Of a stretch of DNA of 64,000 nucleotides, positions 45,663 to 55,002 are shown one piece after another. The stretch lies in the NCBI GenBank assembly GCA_030835125.1, contig JAUQWM010000037.1, forward strand, positions 62,001 to 126,000. Direction: 5' to 3'. Position numbers and translations under genes: made by a program. The notes beneath the pieces were generated by a model. The model did no database searches, had not been told where the DNA came from, and saw nothing but the letters and a program-made list of their open reading frames with translations. Every line of letters begins with the position of its first letter. Position 1 is the first letter of the stretch. Source of the stretch: Gemmatimonadaceae bacterium. Lineage in GTDB: Bacteria > Gemmatimonadota > Gemmatimonadetes > Gemmatimonadales > Gemmatimonadaceae.

Positions 45663-48317
45663 CTAATCGGCCCGGATCGCGGTGAGCGGATCGACCCGCG
45701 TGGCGCGTCGCATCGGGATCAGGCAGGCGGCCGCCGCCACCAGCGCGATGACCACTGCCACCGCTACGAACGTCGCCGGGTCCGATGGCTTCACGCCGTA
45801 CAGCAGCGACTGCGTGAGCCGCGACAGCGCCAGCGCGCCCGCGATGCCGGTGACGATCCCGATGCCCGCGATGCCCAGGCCCTGGCGGAAGACCAGGCCG
45901 ACCACCTGGCTGCTCCCCGCCCCGAGCGCCATGCGGATGCCGATTTCCCGCTGTCGCTCCGAGACCATGTACGCCAGCACCCCGTAGGTGCCGATGGCCG
46001 CCAGCAGGAGCGCCACGCCGGCGAAGATCCCCAGCAGCTGCGACAGGAAGCGCTGCCTGACGAGCGATCCGCCCACCACCTCATCCATCGTGCGCATCTG
46101 GATGATCGGCAACCCGGGATCGATCGCCGAGACGGCCGCCCGGATGGCGGGCGCCAGCGCGGCCAGGGGCCGCGACACCTCCATCACCAGGTTCATCTGG
46201 CGCGGCGGGAAGCCCGTCACCCGCGCCGACTGCTCGTGGCTGAAGTACAGCTCCGTGCCCGCCGGGGCATCGAGGCCTCCCTGCTTCACGTCCCGCGCCA
46301 CGCCGATGATCGTGAACAGCGGGGTATTGGGCCCGAAGAACGGGTTGAGCCGGCGGCCGATCGGATCCCTGTCCTTGTAGAACCGCTTCGCCAGCGCCTC
46401 GTTGATGATCACCACCGGGCCGCCGATCGCGTCGCCGGACTCGAAGGCGCGGCCGCGGGTGATCTCGATGCCCATCGTCTGGAAGTACCCCTGCGTGACG
46501 ACCTGGTAGTAATCGACATTGGCGGGCGGGTCACCCGGGCCGGGGGCGTATCCCTCGAAGTTGGTGTCGTTCGCGTTCACGGGTCGCATCGGCGGGAGGC
46601 CCTGCATGGCACCCACCCGCTCCACGCCCGGGACGTCCGCCAGCGCGCGCGACAGGTCGGTGATGACCTGCACCACGCGCTGGGAATCGGGATAGGTCGC
46701 CGGGGGCAGCACCAGCCCGAACGTCACCCGGTTCGCGGATTCGAAGCCGGCGTCAACCGAGGTCAGGTTCCGGAACGTGCGGATGAGCAGTCCCGCGCCG
46801 ATCACGAGCATCACCGCCAGCGCGATCTCCGCGACCACCAGGCCGCGCCGCACCCGGTTCCGTCCCGCGCCCGAGGTGGCGCGCTGCCCGCCCTCCTTGA
46901 TGGCCAGGCTGACCGCCTGGTCGCCGATGTGCAGCAGCGGGGCGAGCCCGAACACGAGGCCCGTCACCAGCGCCACGCCGACGGTGAAGGCGAGCACCAT
47001 GGGGTCGAGCGTGATCTCGGCCGCCCGCGGGATGCTCTCCGGGTTGGCGGCGAGCAGCGCCTTGAGCCCCCAGTAGGCGAGCCCGAGCCCCAGCACGGCA
47101 CCCAGGACCGAGAGCACGATGCCCTCGCTCATGAACTGTCGCAGCAGCCGGCCCCGGGCCGCGCCGAGCGCCGTGCGCACCGCAAACTCCTTGTGGCGCG
47201 ACTCCGCCCGCGCCAGCAGCAGGTTGGCGACGTTGGCGCAGGCGATCAGCAGCACCAGCGCGACCGCGCCCTGGAGCACCCACAGCGCCCGCTTCACGTT
47301 GCCGACCACCTCGTCGTGCAGCGGCGCCACCTGCACGCGATGGGTCGAGTCGTTAGGTACGTGGCCTTGCGGTACCCATTCACGCCATCCCTGGCGGAGC
47401 ATGCCCTGCAGCTCGGCGTTCGCCTGGGCGATCGAGGCCTCGTCGGCCAGCCGGCCCACCAGGTAGATGAAGTGCGACCCGCGGTTCTGGCGATTGGCGG
47501 GGTTGAGCCCGAGGGGGAGCCAGAGCTGGGACTTCGAGTCGTGCAGGTCGAACCCCGGCGGCATGACCCCCAGCACCTCACGCGCGGCGCCGTTGACCTG
47601 GATCGTCGTCCCGACGATGGCGGGGTCGCCGCCGAAGGCGCGCTGCCACAGTTCATGCGAGAGCACCGCGACCGGTGCTGTCCCGGGCAGGTCCTGTTCG
47701 GCCGTGAAGACGGTGCCGCGCTGCGGCCTGACGCCGAGGACGTCGAACATGTTCGCGGTGACGAACGCGGTGTTGACCCGCTCCGGCCGGTCGCCTTCAC
47801 TCAGGTTCACGGCGCCGGTGGTGTAGGCCGCGACGCTCGAGAACGCCTTCGTGTGTTCCCGGAAGTCGAAGTACTCGGGGGGCGAGATCCAGAACTTGCT
47901 GAAGTTCAGCGTCGGGAACTGGCTGGTGATGAACATCAGCCGGTCCGCGCGTGGATAGGCCAGCGGCTTGCGCACCACGCCGTTGATGACCGAGAAGATC
48001 GCGCTGTTGGCGCCGATTCCCAGCCCGATCGTGAGCACGGCGAGCGTGGTGAACCCGGGCGACCGGCGCAGCAGGCGCACGCCGTACCGGAAGTCCTGGA
48101 GGGCCGAGTCGAGGAGCGAGCCACGGCGTTCGTCCCGGACCTCGTCCTTGATCTGCTCCACGCCGCCGGCCTCGAGGCGGGCCGCGCGGCGCGCCTCGTC
48201 AGGCGGCATGCCCGCCCGGACCTTCTCTTCCGTCAGCAGGTCGACATACGCGCGCACTTCCTGGTCGAGGTCGCGCTCGACGGCGCCCTTCGTGAAGAGG
48301 TTGCGGAGGAAGGACAT
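45663..48317 (-). CDS. ADOP-family MacB/FtsX-like permease (module 3)
   Basis: 884 residues from ATG 48315-48317, two bases after the PadR stop; the longer frame to 48455 overlaps PadR and is rejected. Prefix domain (VERDLDQEVRAYVDLLTEE, MPPDEARRAARLEAGG), signature TTLAVLTIGLGIGANSAIFS, MacB-like extracytoplasmic regions and FtsX helices with VLLLIACANVANLLLAR. The C-terminal half repeats the pattern, ending TRVDPLTAIRAD. Same length as module 1. It lies downstream of its regulator on the minus strand, and its 3' end faces the DUF5916 promoter region. Confidence 0.9.
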   Translation of the reverse strand: MSFLRNLFTKGAVERDLDQEVRAYVDLLTEEKVRAGMPPDEARRAARLEAGGVEQIKDEVRDERRGSLLDSALQDFRYGVRLLRRSPGFTTLAVLTIGLGIGANSAIFSVINGVVRKPLAYPRADRLMFITSQFPTLNFSKFWISPPEYFDFREHTKAFSSVAAYTTGAVNLSEGDRPERVNTAFVTANMFDVLGVRPQRGTVFTAEQDLPGTAPVAVLSHELWQRAFGGDPAIVGTTIQVNGAAREVLGVMPPGFDLHDSKSQLWLPLGLNPANRQNRGSHFIYLVGRLADEASIAQANAELQGMLRQGWREWVPQGHVPNDSTHRVQVAPLHDEVVGNVKRALWVLQGAVALVLLIACANVANLLLARAESRHKEFAVRTALGAARGRLLRQFMSEGIVLSVLGAVLGLGLAYWGLKALLAANPESIPRAAEITLDPMVLAFTVGVALVTGLVFGLAPLLHIGDQAVSLAIKEGGQRATSGAGRNRVRRGLVVAEIALAVMLVIGAGLLIRTFRNLTSVDAGFESANRVTFGLVLPPATYPDSQRVVQVITDLSRALADVPGVERVGAMQGLPPMRPVNANDTNFEGYAPGPGDPPANVDYYQVVTQGYFQTMGIEITRGRAFESGDAIGGPVVIINEALAKRFYKDRDPIGRRLNPFFGPNTPLFTIIGVARDVKQGGLDAPAGTELYFSHEQSARVTGFPPRQMNLVMEVSRPLAALAPAIRAAVSAIDPGLPIIQMRTMDEVVGGSLVRQRFLSQLLGIFAGVALLLAAIGTYGVLAYMVSERQREIGIRMALGAGSSQVVGLVFRQGLGIAGIGIVTGIAGALALSRLTQSLLYGVKPSDPATFVAVAVVIALVAAAACLIPMRRATRVDPLTAIRAD

Positions 48318-48319
48318 GG

Positions 48320-48652
48320 TCAGTTGGCCTGCAGGGCGAGGGTGATGGCGAGGGAGACGCGCTTCCACTGTCCGATCTCCGACTCGAGCTGTCGGCGGCC
48401 GGCAGCGGTGAGCCGGTAGTACTTGGCCTTGCGGTTGTTCTCCGAAGGTCCCCACGCCGACGACAGCCAGCCGGCGTCCTGCAGGCGGTGGAGGGCGGGG
48501 AAGAGCGAGCCGGGCTTGACCAGGAAGGTCCCCCGGGTGAGCTGCTCGATGCGGCGCGAGACGCCCAGGCCGTGCAGTTCACCCAGGGCGAGGGCCTTGA
48601 GGATGAGCAGGTCCAGCGTGCCTTGCAGCAGGTTGGTCGGAGACTGTCCCAA
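48320..48652 (-). CDS. PadR-family transcriptional regulator (module 3)
   Basis: 110 residues from TTG 48650-48652, chosen because it gives the same length as the other two PadRs, has AGGA upstream, and leaves room for the promoter; GTG 48671-48673 (117 residues) is the alternative but would lie over the predicted -10. The winged helix is clear: LQGTLDLLILKALALGELHGLGV, GSLFPALHRLQDAGWL, KYYRLTAAGRRQL. It is separated from the permease start by two bases. Confidence 0.88.
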   Translation of the reverse strand: MGQSPTNLLQGTLDLLILKALALGELHGLGVSRRIEQLTRGTFLVKPGSLFPALHRLQDAGWLSSAWGPSENNRKAKYYRLTAAGRRQLESEIGQWKRVSLAITLALQAN

Positions 48653-48676
48653 GGGATCCTCGCGGTGACGCACAAC

Positions 48677-48707
48677 GTCCTGTCGACATATAGAACGTCA
48701 ATAGGAC
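48677..48707 (-). promoter_or_regulatory. inverted-repeat operator and -35 of PadR/ADOP module 3
   Basis: GTCCTGTCGAC (48677-48687) and GTCAATAGGAC (48697-48707) form a dyad with 9 of 11 positions matching. A minus-strand TTGACG (48701-48696) lies in the right arm. The half-site contains GTCGACAGGA, also seen in part in module 1, and GTCGACA as in module 2. Confidence 0.55.
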
Positions 48708-48744
48708 ACGCCGGTTTCAGCGAGGGTTTATCGGGGCCTGCGGT

Positions 48745-49071
48745 CTACTCCCGGACGGCGGTGGTAATCGCGCGGATCCGGGACCGGTGTCGTGCGAGCA
48801 GGTAGGTAATGAAGTCGCCCACGATCGGACTGGGCCGGCTGGTGCGACGGGTGACGACCCGGGCGGTCAGGATGTGCGCCTGCGCATCCCAGACGATGTT
48901 GATGGCGCCTCGCTCTTCCCGGGCGCTATGCAGCTTGAGCCATCCCGGCGCCCGTCCCGGGGTCTGCATCTTGTCGAGCCGGAGGCCGAATTTCTCGAGC
49001 CGCTGGTCGGTCCCGATGGCCTCACGAAGGCTTCCGCCGTTCGTGCAGATGGCGGAGATGATGATCTGCAT
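48745..49071 (-). CDS. conserved small protein of unknown function
   Basis: 108 residues from ATG 49069-49071, with GGAG eight bases upstream. The 12-residue N-terminal extension to 49107 has no support. The start IIISAICTNGGSLRE is followed by a DQRLEKFGLRLDKMQTPGRAPGWLKLHS segment and a beta strand pair (GAINIVWDAQAHILTARVVTRR). The rest is helical with basic residues. It has no signal peptide or membrane helix. I do not recognise a family or role; the fold looks alpha/beta. It is on the same strand as the outer-membrane protein gene upstream. Confidence 0.6.
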   Translation of the reverse strand: MQIIISAICTNGGSLREAIGTDQRLEKFGLRLDKMQTPGRAPGWLKLHSAREERGAINIVWDAQAHILTARVVTRRTSRPSPIVGDFITYLLARHRSRIRAITTAVRE

Positions 49072-49180
49072 GGGGTTGGCTCCCTGGTGCGGGATTCCCG
49101 ACCTCATCCATGATATGTCTCCCAGGCTGGATCAGCCACCGCGATGCCCGAGAGGGGAGCCCGAGCCGGTGTGAACAGCT

Positions 49181-49201
49181 CTCGGACCTCGGACCTCGGA
49201 C
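49181..49201. repeat. heptanucleotide array CTCGGAC x3
   Basis: Three perfect units followed by CTCCGTC, ending six bases before the stop codon of the minus-strand gene at 49208. Confidence 0.85.
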
Positions 49202-49207
49202 CTCCGT

Positions 49208-49735
49208 CTACGGCCAGGTAAACCCCAGCCCGAACGCGACCATGTTGACCGAGCCGCCGTCGAAGTGGCTGGAGAGGATATCGAAGTACGGTGTCAGGGC
49301 GAAGCCGCGGCCCACGCGCGCGTCATAGCCCAGGCCCAGCGTGATGCCGGACCCTGTCTGCTCTCCGGACAGGCTGCCCAGGTCGAGCTCGGCCGTCGCC
49401 AGGCCCAGTCCGCCCTTGAGGAAGAAGCCCCCATTCGCGCTCGGGTAGAAGATGACCACGGGCCCGACGTTCCCGACCGTGAGGGTCGCGTTGCCTTCGC
49501 TCTTGGTCCATCCGTTGGCCTCTCCGCCGATGAGGAGCCGCTGGCTGAGCGTCCCACCCATGCGGAGGTAGCCCCCGGTGCCGGACACCCGATCGTCGCA
49601 GTCCTCACAGCCCAGCGAGCTGTACCCGAAGCCGAAACTGATCCAGAACCCCTGGCGGGTCTGGGGGTGGCCCTGGGCCACCACGGCGGACGACGACACG
49701 GCCAGGAACAGGAACGCGAGCACGACGCGACGCAT
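49208..49735 (-). CDS. small outer-membrane beta-barrel protein
   Basis: 175 residues from ATG 49733-49735, supported by GGAGG seven bases upstream; GTG/ATG options to 49771 are weaker. Signal peptide about 1-21 (AVVAQ). The mature protein alternates beta strands (FWISFGFGYSSLG, GGYLRMGGTL, VVIFYPSANGGFFLKGGLGLATAEL, GITLGLGYDARVG) and ends in FGLGFTWP, an aromatic barrel end. Two CxxC-like residues (CEDC, 43-46) may form a loop disulfide. Family: outer-membrane protein beta-barrel (OmpA/OmpW-like). Role unknown. Confidence 0.75.
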   Translation of the reverse strand: MRRVVLAFLFLAVSSSAVVAQGHPQTRQGFWISFGFGYSSLGCEDCDDRVSGTGGYLRMGGTLSQRLLIGGEANGWTKSEGNATLTVGNVGPVVIFYPSANGGFFLKGGLGLATAELDLGSLSGEQTGSGITLGLGYDARVGRGFALTPYFDILSSHFDGGSVNMVAFGLGFTWP

Positions 49736-50143
49736 GAGGCGGCCTCCGGAAGGAATCCTGCGGACGGGCACTGCTGGTGCAGCCTAGGCGGCTGGCGATC
49801 GCCCGTCAACGGGCTGCCTGACGAGTCCTCGGCAGGGCCCCCGGCGCGCCGTGCGCCACGTCACCGTCGTCGCCGCGGCCGGGGCCGCTCGGGCGAGGGA
49901 CGCCTAACGCTTACCGCTGAGCTGGCGGATCGCTTCGTCCGCAGGCGGGTGTCACGTCGTATCCTGTCGACCCGGCGGTGCCGGCGGCAGGGTGCTCGAG
50001 TCACGCAGGGGCTCGCTCGCCGCCGGCCGTACGTGCCGCGACGCGCGAAGGCTTGATTCACGCGACTCATGGTGGGTCACCCACCCGGCATCCCACGTCC
50101 CCACGCCTGCGGATGCCGGCGAGTCACAGGGACCGGGGAGGAT
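49736..50143. other. 408-base gap between divergent outer-membrane protein genes
   Basis: I see no gene, tRNA or hairpin here. It should contain both promoters, but no clear -35/-10 pair stands out. Two copies of the window's recurrent octamer occur (GCCTGACG near 49817 and GCCTAACG near 49900). GGGGAGG at 50134-50140 is the ribosome-binding site of the next gene. Confidence 0.6.
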
Positions 50144-51262
50144 ATGATGACCCGACACTTGACGCGATGGGCGATGTGTGGCAGTGCCGCGCTCGCCCTG
50201 TGTTCCACCGCGCTCGCGGCGCAGGTGGACACCGCACGGGCGCGCGGCGACACCACGCGTGCACGCTCCACACAGCGCATTCCCATCACGAAGGAATCGC
50301 GCGGCGACGTGGCCCTCCCGACGACCAGCCGGGCGCGCCAGGACTCGATCGCCCGCGCCGACTCGGCGGCCAGGGCGAGCCAGGCGCGGAACGACTCGAT
50401 CATGGCGGCCGATCGCGTCCGCCAGGACTCCATCGCGGCGGCGGAGCGCGCCCGCGCCGACTCGGCGAGGATCGACACCCGCGCCGACTCGCTCGCCCAG
50501 GCGGCGCGCACCGACTCTCTCGCGAGGATCGAGCAGTTGCGGACCGATTCGATCTCCCGAGCCGAGCAGATGCGCACCGATTCGATCGCCCGCACCGATT
50601 CCATCAGCGCCGCCGCCCAGGTCACGAGCCAGCAGGCCGGGATGACGCAGCCCCGGCGCCTTCCGGGGTCGTTCTACCTGGGACTCGCCGCCGGCTCGGC
50701 GACCCCCATGGGTGATATCGAGGACCTCGGCTACGACAGCGGCTTGAACCTCGCGGTGCCGATTGGCTGGCACAACCCGTCCAGCATGTTCGGCGTCCGG
50801 CTCATGCTCGGCTACAGCCAGCTGAATGGCGCGTCGTTCTCCGGCGGCGGCGCATCGCCGGTGATCCTCTCGAACCCGGATCCCAAGGTCTACTCCGCGG
50901 AGTTGAACCTCAACATGCGCTTCCCGTTCAACGAGCGTCGCACGTCGAGCCTGTACTTCGTCGGCGGTGGAGGCCTGTACCGGTTCAGCAACTTCGGGGC
51001 GGGCTCCGCGCTCGGTGGCTACCTCGGGAACGACGTGCTGGACCCGAACGACGAAGCCAACGAGAGCTCGATCAATAAGTGGGGCGTGAACGGCGGCGCG
51101 GGGATCGAGTTCGGCATCGGCACCTCGGCGCTGTTCGTGGAGACGCGCATGGTCAACGTGTTCACGGGCCGTGAGGATGACCCGAACTTCGACAACGTCT
51201 TCGGCACGCGGGGCAACTCCGCGCGCTGGGTTCCCCTCATCCTCGGCTTCACGATCCGATGA
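50144..51262 (+). CDS. outer-membrane beta-barrel with Asp-Ser-rich coiled linker
   Basis: 372 residues from ATG 50144; ATG 50147 has the better spacing from GGGGAGG. Signal peptide about 1-26 (ALAAQ). Residues about 50-165 form an unusual repetitive region: xRxDSIARAxS-type units (ARQDSIARADSA, RQDSIAAAERARADS, TRADSLAQAARTDSLAR, RTDSISRAEQMRTDSIAR). This is probably a long charged helix spanning the periplasm. Residues about 175-372 are a beta-barrel (FYLGLAAGSATPMG, YFVGGGGLYRFSN) ending in ILGFTIR. The stop overlaps the L,D-transpeptidase start, so the barrel may be tied to peptidoglycan. Confidence 0.75.
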   Translation: MMTRHLTRWAMCGSAALALCSTALAAQVDTARARGDTTRARSTQRIPITKESRGDVALPTTSRARQDSIARADSAARASQARNDSIMAADRVRQDSIAAAERARADSARIDTRADSLAQAARTDSLARIEQLRTDSISRAEQMRTDSIARTDSISAAAQVTSQQAGMTQPRRLPGSFYLGLAAGSATPMGDIEDLGYDSGLNLAVPIGWHNPSSMFGVRLMLGYSQLNGASFSGGGASPVILSNPDPKVYSAELNLNMRFPFNERRTSSLYFVGGGGLYRFSNFGAGSALGGYLGNDVLDPNDEANESSINKWGVNGGAGIEFGIGTSALFVETRMVNVFTGREDDPNFDNVFGTRGNSARWVPLILGFTIR

Positions 51263-52107
51263 CGCATGGAGTGCATCGGCCCGTCGCGCGCAGTGGCGCG
51301 GCGGGCCACGTCCGGAGGTTGCTGGCGCGCACGGCGCTCACCGGCGCAGTTTGCGTGGCGCTGACGGTGCCGGCGCGCGCGCAGGAGGTTCCCGCCCAGG
51401 GGCGGGGCAACGAGGCGTTCGAGGTCGAGGTATCCCCGCGACCATTCCGGTCGCGGGCCGACAGCGTCGAGTGGGAGCGTGCACGGGACGAGGCCACGCG
51501 GGCGCGCGGCATGCGGGTGATCGTATCGCTGCGCGAACGCAGGGTGACCGTCATCCGCGGGGACGACACCCTGCGCACGGCGGAGGCTGCCGTCGCCTCG
51601 GGCCTGACGATCGAGTATGCGGGTCGTGCATGGACATTTCGCACGCCGCGCGGAAGGCACACCGTGCTGCGGCGGGTCGAGGACCCGGTGTGGCGGCCGC
51701 CTGACTGGCTGTACGCCGAGGCGGCTCTGGAGCACGGCCTGGCCATCAGGCACCTGCAGGCGGGACGCCCGGTTCGCGTCGATGCCAACCGGTCCCTGGT
51801 CGTGCGGGGCGGACTGGTCGGGCTGCTCGACGTGCGCAGCGGCGACGTGGTCCCGTTGCCCACCGACGAGCACGTCGTGTTCAATGACACGCTGTACATC
51901 CCGCCATTCGCTACGGAGAACCGTCATGTCCCCGGCGAACTGGGTCGTTATGCACTCGACCTTGGTGACGGCTACCTGATCCACGGCACCTCCAACCCGT
52001 CCAGCATCGGGCGCGCGGTGACTCACGGTTGCATCCGGCTCGGGGATGACGACATCGCCTGGCTGTACCAGCACGTGCCGCCGGGCACGGCGGTCTACAT
52101 CTACTGA
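51259..52107 (+). CDS. L,D-transpeptidase (YkuD) family protein
   Basis: 282 residues; ATG 51259 overlaps the upstream stop (ATGA). Signal peptide about 1-42 (PARAQ). The YkuD domain (about 100-282) ends in the catalytic block HGTSNPSSIGRAVTHGCIRL with Cys 258 as nucleophile; Thr replaces Ser before HGC, which some members tolerate. The family links peptidoglycan stem peptides (3-3 bridges) or attaches lipoproteins to peptidoglycan. Coupling to the coil-linker barrel suggests it may anchor that protein or act near it. A stem hairpin follows the stop. Confidence 0.9.
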   Translation: MTHGVHRPVARSGAAGHVRRLLARTALTGAVCVALTVPARAQEVPAQGRGNEAFEVEVSPRPFRSRADSVEWERARDEATRARGMRVIVSLRERRVTVIRGDDTLRTAEAAVASGLTIEYAGRAWTFRTPRGRHTVLRRVEDPVWRPPDWLYAEAALEHGLAIRHLQAGRPVRVDANRSLVVRGGLVGLLDVRSGDVVPLPTDEHVVFNDTLYIPPFATENRHVPGELGRYALDLGDGYLIHGTSNPSSIGRAVTHGCIRLGDDDIAWLYQHVPPGTAVYIY

Positions 52108-52119
52108 CGCCCGCCGCGT

Positions 52120-52142
52120 GACGCCGGCCGCGCGCCGGCGTC
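52120..52142 (+). terminator. hairpin after the L,D-transpeptidase gene
   Basis: Nine-base perfect arms GACGCCGGC (52120-52128) and GCCGGCGTC (52134-52142) with a CGCGC loop, 13 bases after the stop. No T-tract. The 261-base gap 52108-52368 otherwise holds the octamer GCCTAACG near 52194 and no gene. Confidence 0.55.
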
Positions 52143-52368
52143 GCGCGACGGCGCCGTCCCGCCGCGCGCCCCCCCCGGTCCACGGTCGCGCCCGCCTAAC
52201 GCGATGCCACTTCCGCGCGCGGGGCGTGTAGCAGCACCAACGGCGCCGTGTAGCGGCGCCCCTGAGACTGTTTGGCAACACCCGCCGCAGCGCCACCGCC
52301 CAGCGTGTCCTGGCGCCGGCCCCGACCATGCATTCAGGCCCATCCGTGGGCCCAAGGAGTGGCTGCCC

Positions 52369-54987
52369 ATGTCGCCCGTTGTCCGAGTGATCGCGAGTGC
52401 CGCGTGTGCGGCACTGATGGTGTCAGGGGCCGCGGGCGCGCAGGAGCGCGCCCAGCGCGAGTCCAACGGGGCGCTTCCGGCGCCGGGCACGGACAGCGTC
52501 GTCATCCGGGCGAGTACCAGGTACGGCGCCAACCCGTTTCACCGGATGCTGCTTGGGGACAATTATCGCGACCTGTGGGCCCAGCCAATCAAGGTGCCCG
52601 TGCTCGACCTCGCGAAGTACGCGGGCGGGCTGACGCCGCTGGAGGAAGGGGGCAATGCCCAGACGCGCAACCTGCACCTGCGCGGGGCCGACGGGCATGA
52701 GTATGTCTTTCGTCCCGTCTTCAAGGAGATCCTCGAACTGCCCGACGTCTGGAAGGGGACCGTTGTCGCCGACCTTTTCGCGGATGGGTTGAGCGCCTCC
52801 CACCCCGCGGCCACGGTCGTGTCCGGCCCACTGCTCGAGGCCGTGGACGTGATGGCGCCGCGGCCCGTGCTGTACGTCATGCCCGACGATCCGCGGCTCG
52901 GGGAGTTCCGCGACTTTGCCGGAAAGCTCGGCACCATGGAGCAGTTCCCGGAAGATCCGGACAATGGCCGCGGCTTTGGCGGGGCGGTGGACATCATCAA
53001 CAGCGACGACCTGCTGGAGAAGATGAATGCGGATCCCTCGAATCGCATCGACGCCCACAAGCTGCTGACCGCCCGGCTGGTGGACATGGTCATCGGCGAC
53101 AACGACCGACATCCGGGGCAATGGAAATGGGCACGCGTGCACGACTCCCCCGATGCGCCCTGGGTCCCGATCCCGCGTGATCGCGACAAGGCCTTCGTCT
53201 CCTACGAAGGGGCATTCATGGGGGTCGCCCGGAAGATCCTTCCGCGCCTGGTGACCTTCGGTCCCGTCCAGCCGCGAGCGCTGTTCTACAACGCGATCGA
53301 GTTCGACCGGCGCTTGCTGGTGTCGCTCGACCGTGCCGACTTCGACTCCACCGCGCGCGCGGTCGTTCGCGCCCTCACGGACTCGGTCATCGACCATGCT
53401 GTGCAGGCAATGCCCAGCGAGTACGTGGCGTTGCAGCCGGACCTGGCCGAGAAGATCCGGTCGCGGCGGGACAACCTGCCGACTGCCGCGACGGGGTACT
53501 ACGCGAGCCTGGTGCAGGTCGTGGACCTGCACGCCAGCGATGCGCCGGATCGCGCCGCCATCGAGCGTCATGGCGATGGCTCGGTGCGCGTCGCGCTGGC
53601 CTCCGCCGGCAGGACGTACCTCGATCGACGGTTCGTGCCGGAGGAAACTCGCGAAGTCCGACTGTACCTGCATGCCCGGGATGACACCGCTGTCGTGACC
53701 GGGCCCGCGGTCGCGGGCGTCCGCCTGTACGTGGTTGGCGGGGACGGCACCAACGCCCTCGTCGATTCCTCGACGGGCGGGCGGGGGATCGCCCACATCT
53801 ATGAAAACGGCAAGGTCGGTGAGGTCGAGGGGACCGATGGCAAGCCGGCGAAGGGAGAGTTCGACCCGGATACCGCCTGGAACCGCCGCCCGATGGTGCA
53901 TTTTCAGGGCTGGACCATCGCCCCGTTCCGGGACCGTGGGTCCAGCACGCATCCCGTCTTCGGCCTGAAGACGGGGCGCGGCCTGGGGATCATGCCGACG
54001 CTCGGGTTCAGCCGGCGCACGTACGGCTTCAGGCAGTACCCGTACGCGAGCCACGCCCGGTTCGAGGTGGGTTATTCGACAGCGTTAGGCGGCTGGGAAT
54101 TCGAGCTGTCCACCGACAACCGCATCGAGAATTCGCGGATGTTCCTGTCCACCGAATCCGAAATGACCCAGTTGCGCGCCGGTCGTTTCAGCGGATTCGG
54201 CAATGGGGCGGTCGCGCCCGATGACCGGGTGATCGACGTCCGGCAGACCCAGTGGCGGTTCGAGCCGGCGATCGGCTGGGCCCTCGGGCCGACGACCGAG
54301 GTGCGCCTGGGCCCCGTGGTGAAGTACACGACCACCGACAGCGTCCCGGGCCAGGTCATTGCCGACCTTCGGCCCTACGGGTTTCACCCATTCGGCCAGG
54401 TGGGCGGCACCCTGCGATTCACGCATGACTCGCGTCCGCGCGAGGAGGATGGCGGCATGGCGGCCCGGTTTTCGGACGAGGAACCGGAACGCGGGTTCTC
54501 CGTCGAGGCGGATGCCGCGCTGTATCCCGGTGCCTGGGACGCCACTTCCTCGTTCGGGTCGCTTGGCGGCGTGGTCACCGGCTTTGTCAGCCTTCCGCTT
54601 CCACTGACGCCCGTCCTCGCGGCGCGGGCGGGCGGCAAGCGCATGTTCGGCGCGTTCCCGTATTTCGAGGGAGCCTTCCTCGGCGGCAGTGAATCCGTCC
54701 GCACCATCCGGCGCGACCAGCTCGTCGGCGACGCGTCGGTGTACGGCTCGGTTGAGCTGCGCGTGCCGCTGGCGCGGTTCGCGTTCATCATGCCACTCAA
54801 CCTCGGCGCCGTCGGCTTCGTGGATGCGGGAAGGGTCTACGTGGATGGCGAATCACCAGGAGGCTGGCACAGTGGCGCTGGTGCGGGGTTCTGGGTTGGC
54901 GTGCTCAAGACGTCCACCAGCCTGTCCCTGGTCTTCACCAACCAGAGGGACCGCAAGCTGCTGGTCGGCACAGGGTTCGTATTCTGA
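52369..54987 (+). CDS. exported kinase-like domain fused to a BamA/Omp85-type beta-barrel
   Basis: 872 residues from ATG 52369, with AAGGAG nine bases upstream. Signal peptide about 1-24. Residues about 60-400 contain a conserved block with GGNAQTRNLHLRG, EYVFR (111-115), and two motifs that look like a kinase-fold catalytic loop and metal site: GDNDRH (243-248) and PRDRDKAF (269-276). HipA/FAM20-like kinases have comparable D-x-x-H/N and D...F elements. Residues about 580-872 form an outer-membrane barrel (VGYSTALGGWEFEL, VDAGRVYVDGE) ending in GTGFVF. Relatives with this N-terminus are annotated as BamA/TamA-family proteins. ATP outside the cytoplasm is rare, so activity is uncertain. Confidence 0.65.
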   Translation: MSPVVRVIASAACAALMVSGAAGAQERAQRESNGALPAPGTDSVVIRASTRYGANPFHRMLLGDNYRDLWAQPIKVPVLDLAKYAGGLTPLEEGGNAQTRNLHLRGADGHEYVFRPVFKEILELPDVWKGTVVADLFADGLSASHPAATVVSGPLLEAVDVMAPRPVLYVMPDDPRLGEFRDFAGKLGTMEQFPEDPDNGRGFGGAVDIINSDDLLEKMNADPSNRIDAHKLLTARLVDMVIGDNDRHPGQWKWARVHDSPDAPWVPIPRDRDKAFVSYEGAFMGVARKILPRLVTFGPVQPRALFYNAIEFDRRLLVSLDRADFDSTARAVVRALTDSVIDHAVQAMPSEYVALQPDLAEKIRSRRDNLPTAATGYYASLVQVVDLHASDAPDRAAIERHGDGSVRVALASAGRTYLDRRFVPEETREVRLYLHARDDTAVVTGPAVAGVRLYVVGGDGTNALVDSSTGGRGIAHIYENGKVGEVEGTDGKPAKGEFDPDTAWNRRPMVHFQGWTIAPFRDRGSSTHPVFGLKTGRGLGIMPTLGFSRRTYGFRQYPYASHARFEVGYSTALGGWEFELSTDNRIENSRMFLSTESEMTQLRAGRFSGFGNGAVAPDDRVIDVRQTQWRFEPAIGWALGPTTEVRLGPVVKYTTTDSVPGQVIADLRPYGFHPFGQVGGTLRFTHDSRPREEDGGMAARFSDEEPERGFSVEADAALYPGAWDATSSFGSLGGVVTGFVSLPLPLTPVLAARAGGKRMFGAFPYFEGAFLGGSESVRTIRRDQLVGDASVYGSVELRVPLARFAFIMPLNLGAVGFVDAGRVYVDGESPGGWHSGAGAGFWVGVLKTSTSLSLVFTNQRDRKLLVGTGFVF

Positions 54988-55002
54988 CGCCCTCACTCGC
55001 CC

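Noticed and set aside
45468-48419. 983-residue plus-strand frame opposite permease module 3
   Set aside because: Antisense to a clear ADOP permease; the translation is His/Arg/Gln-rich and low in hydrophobic structure.
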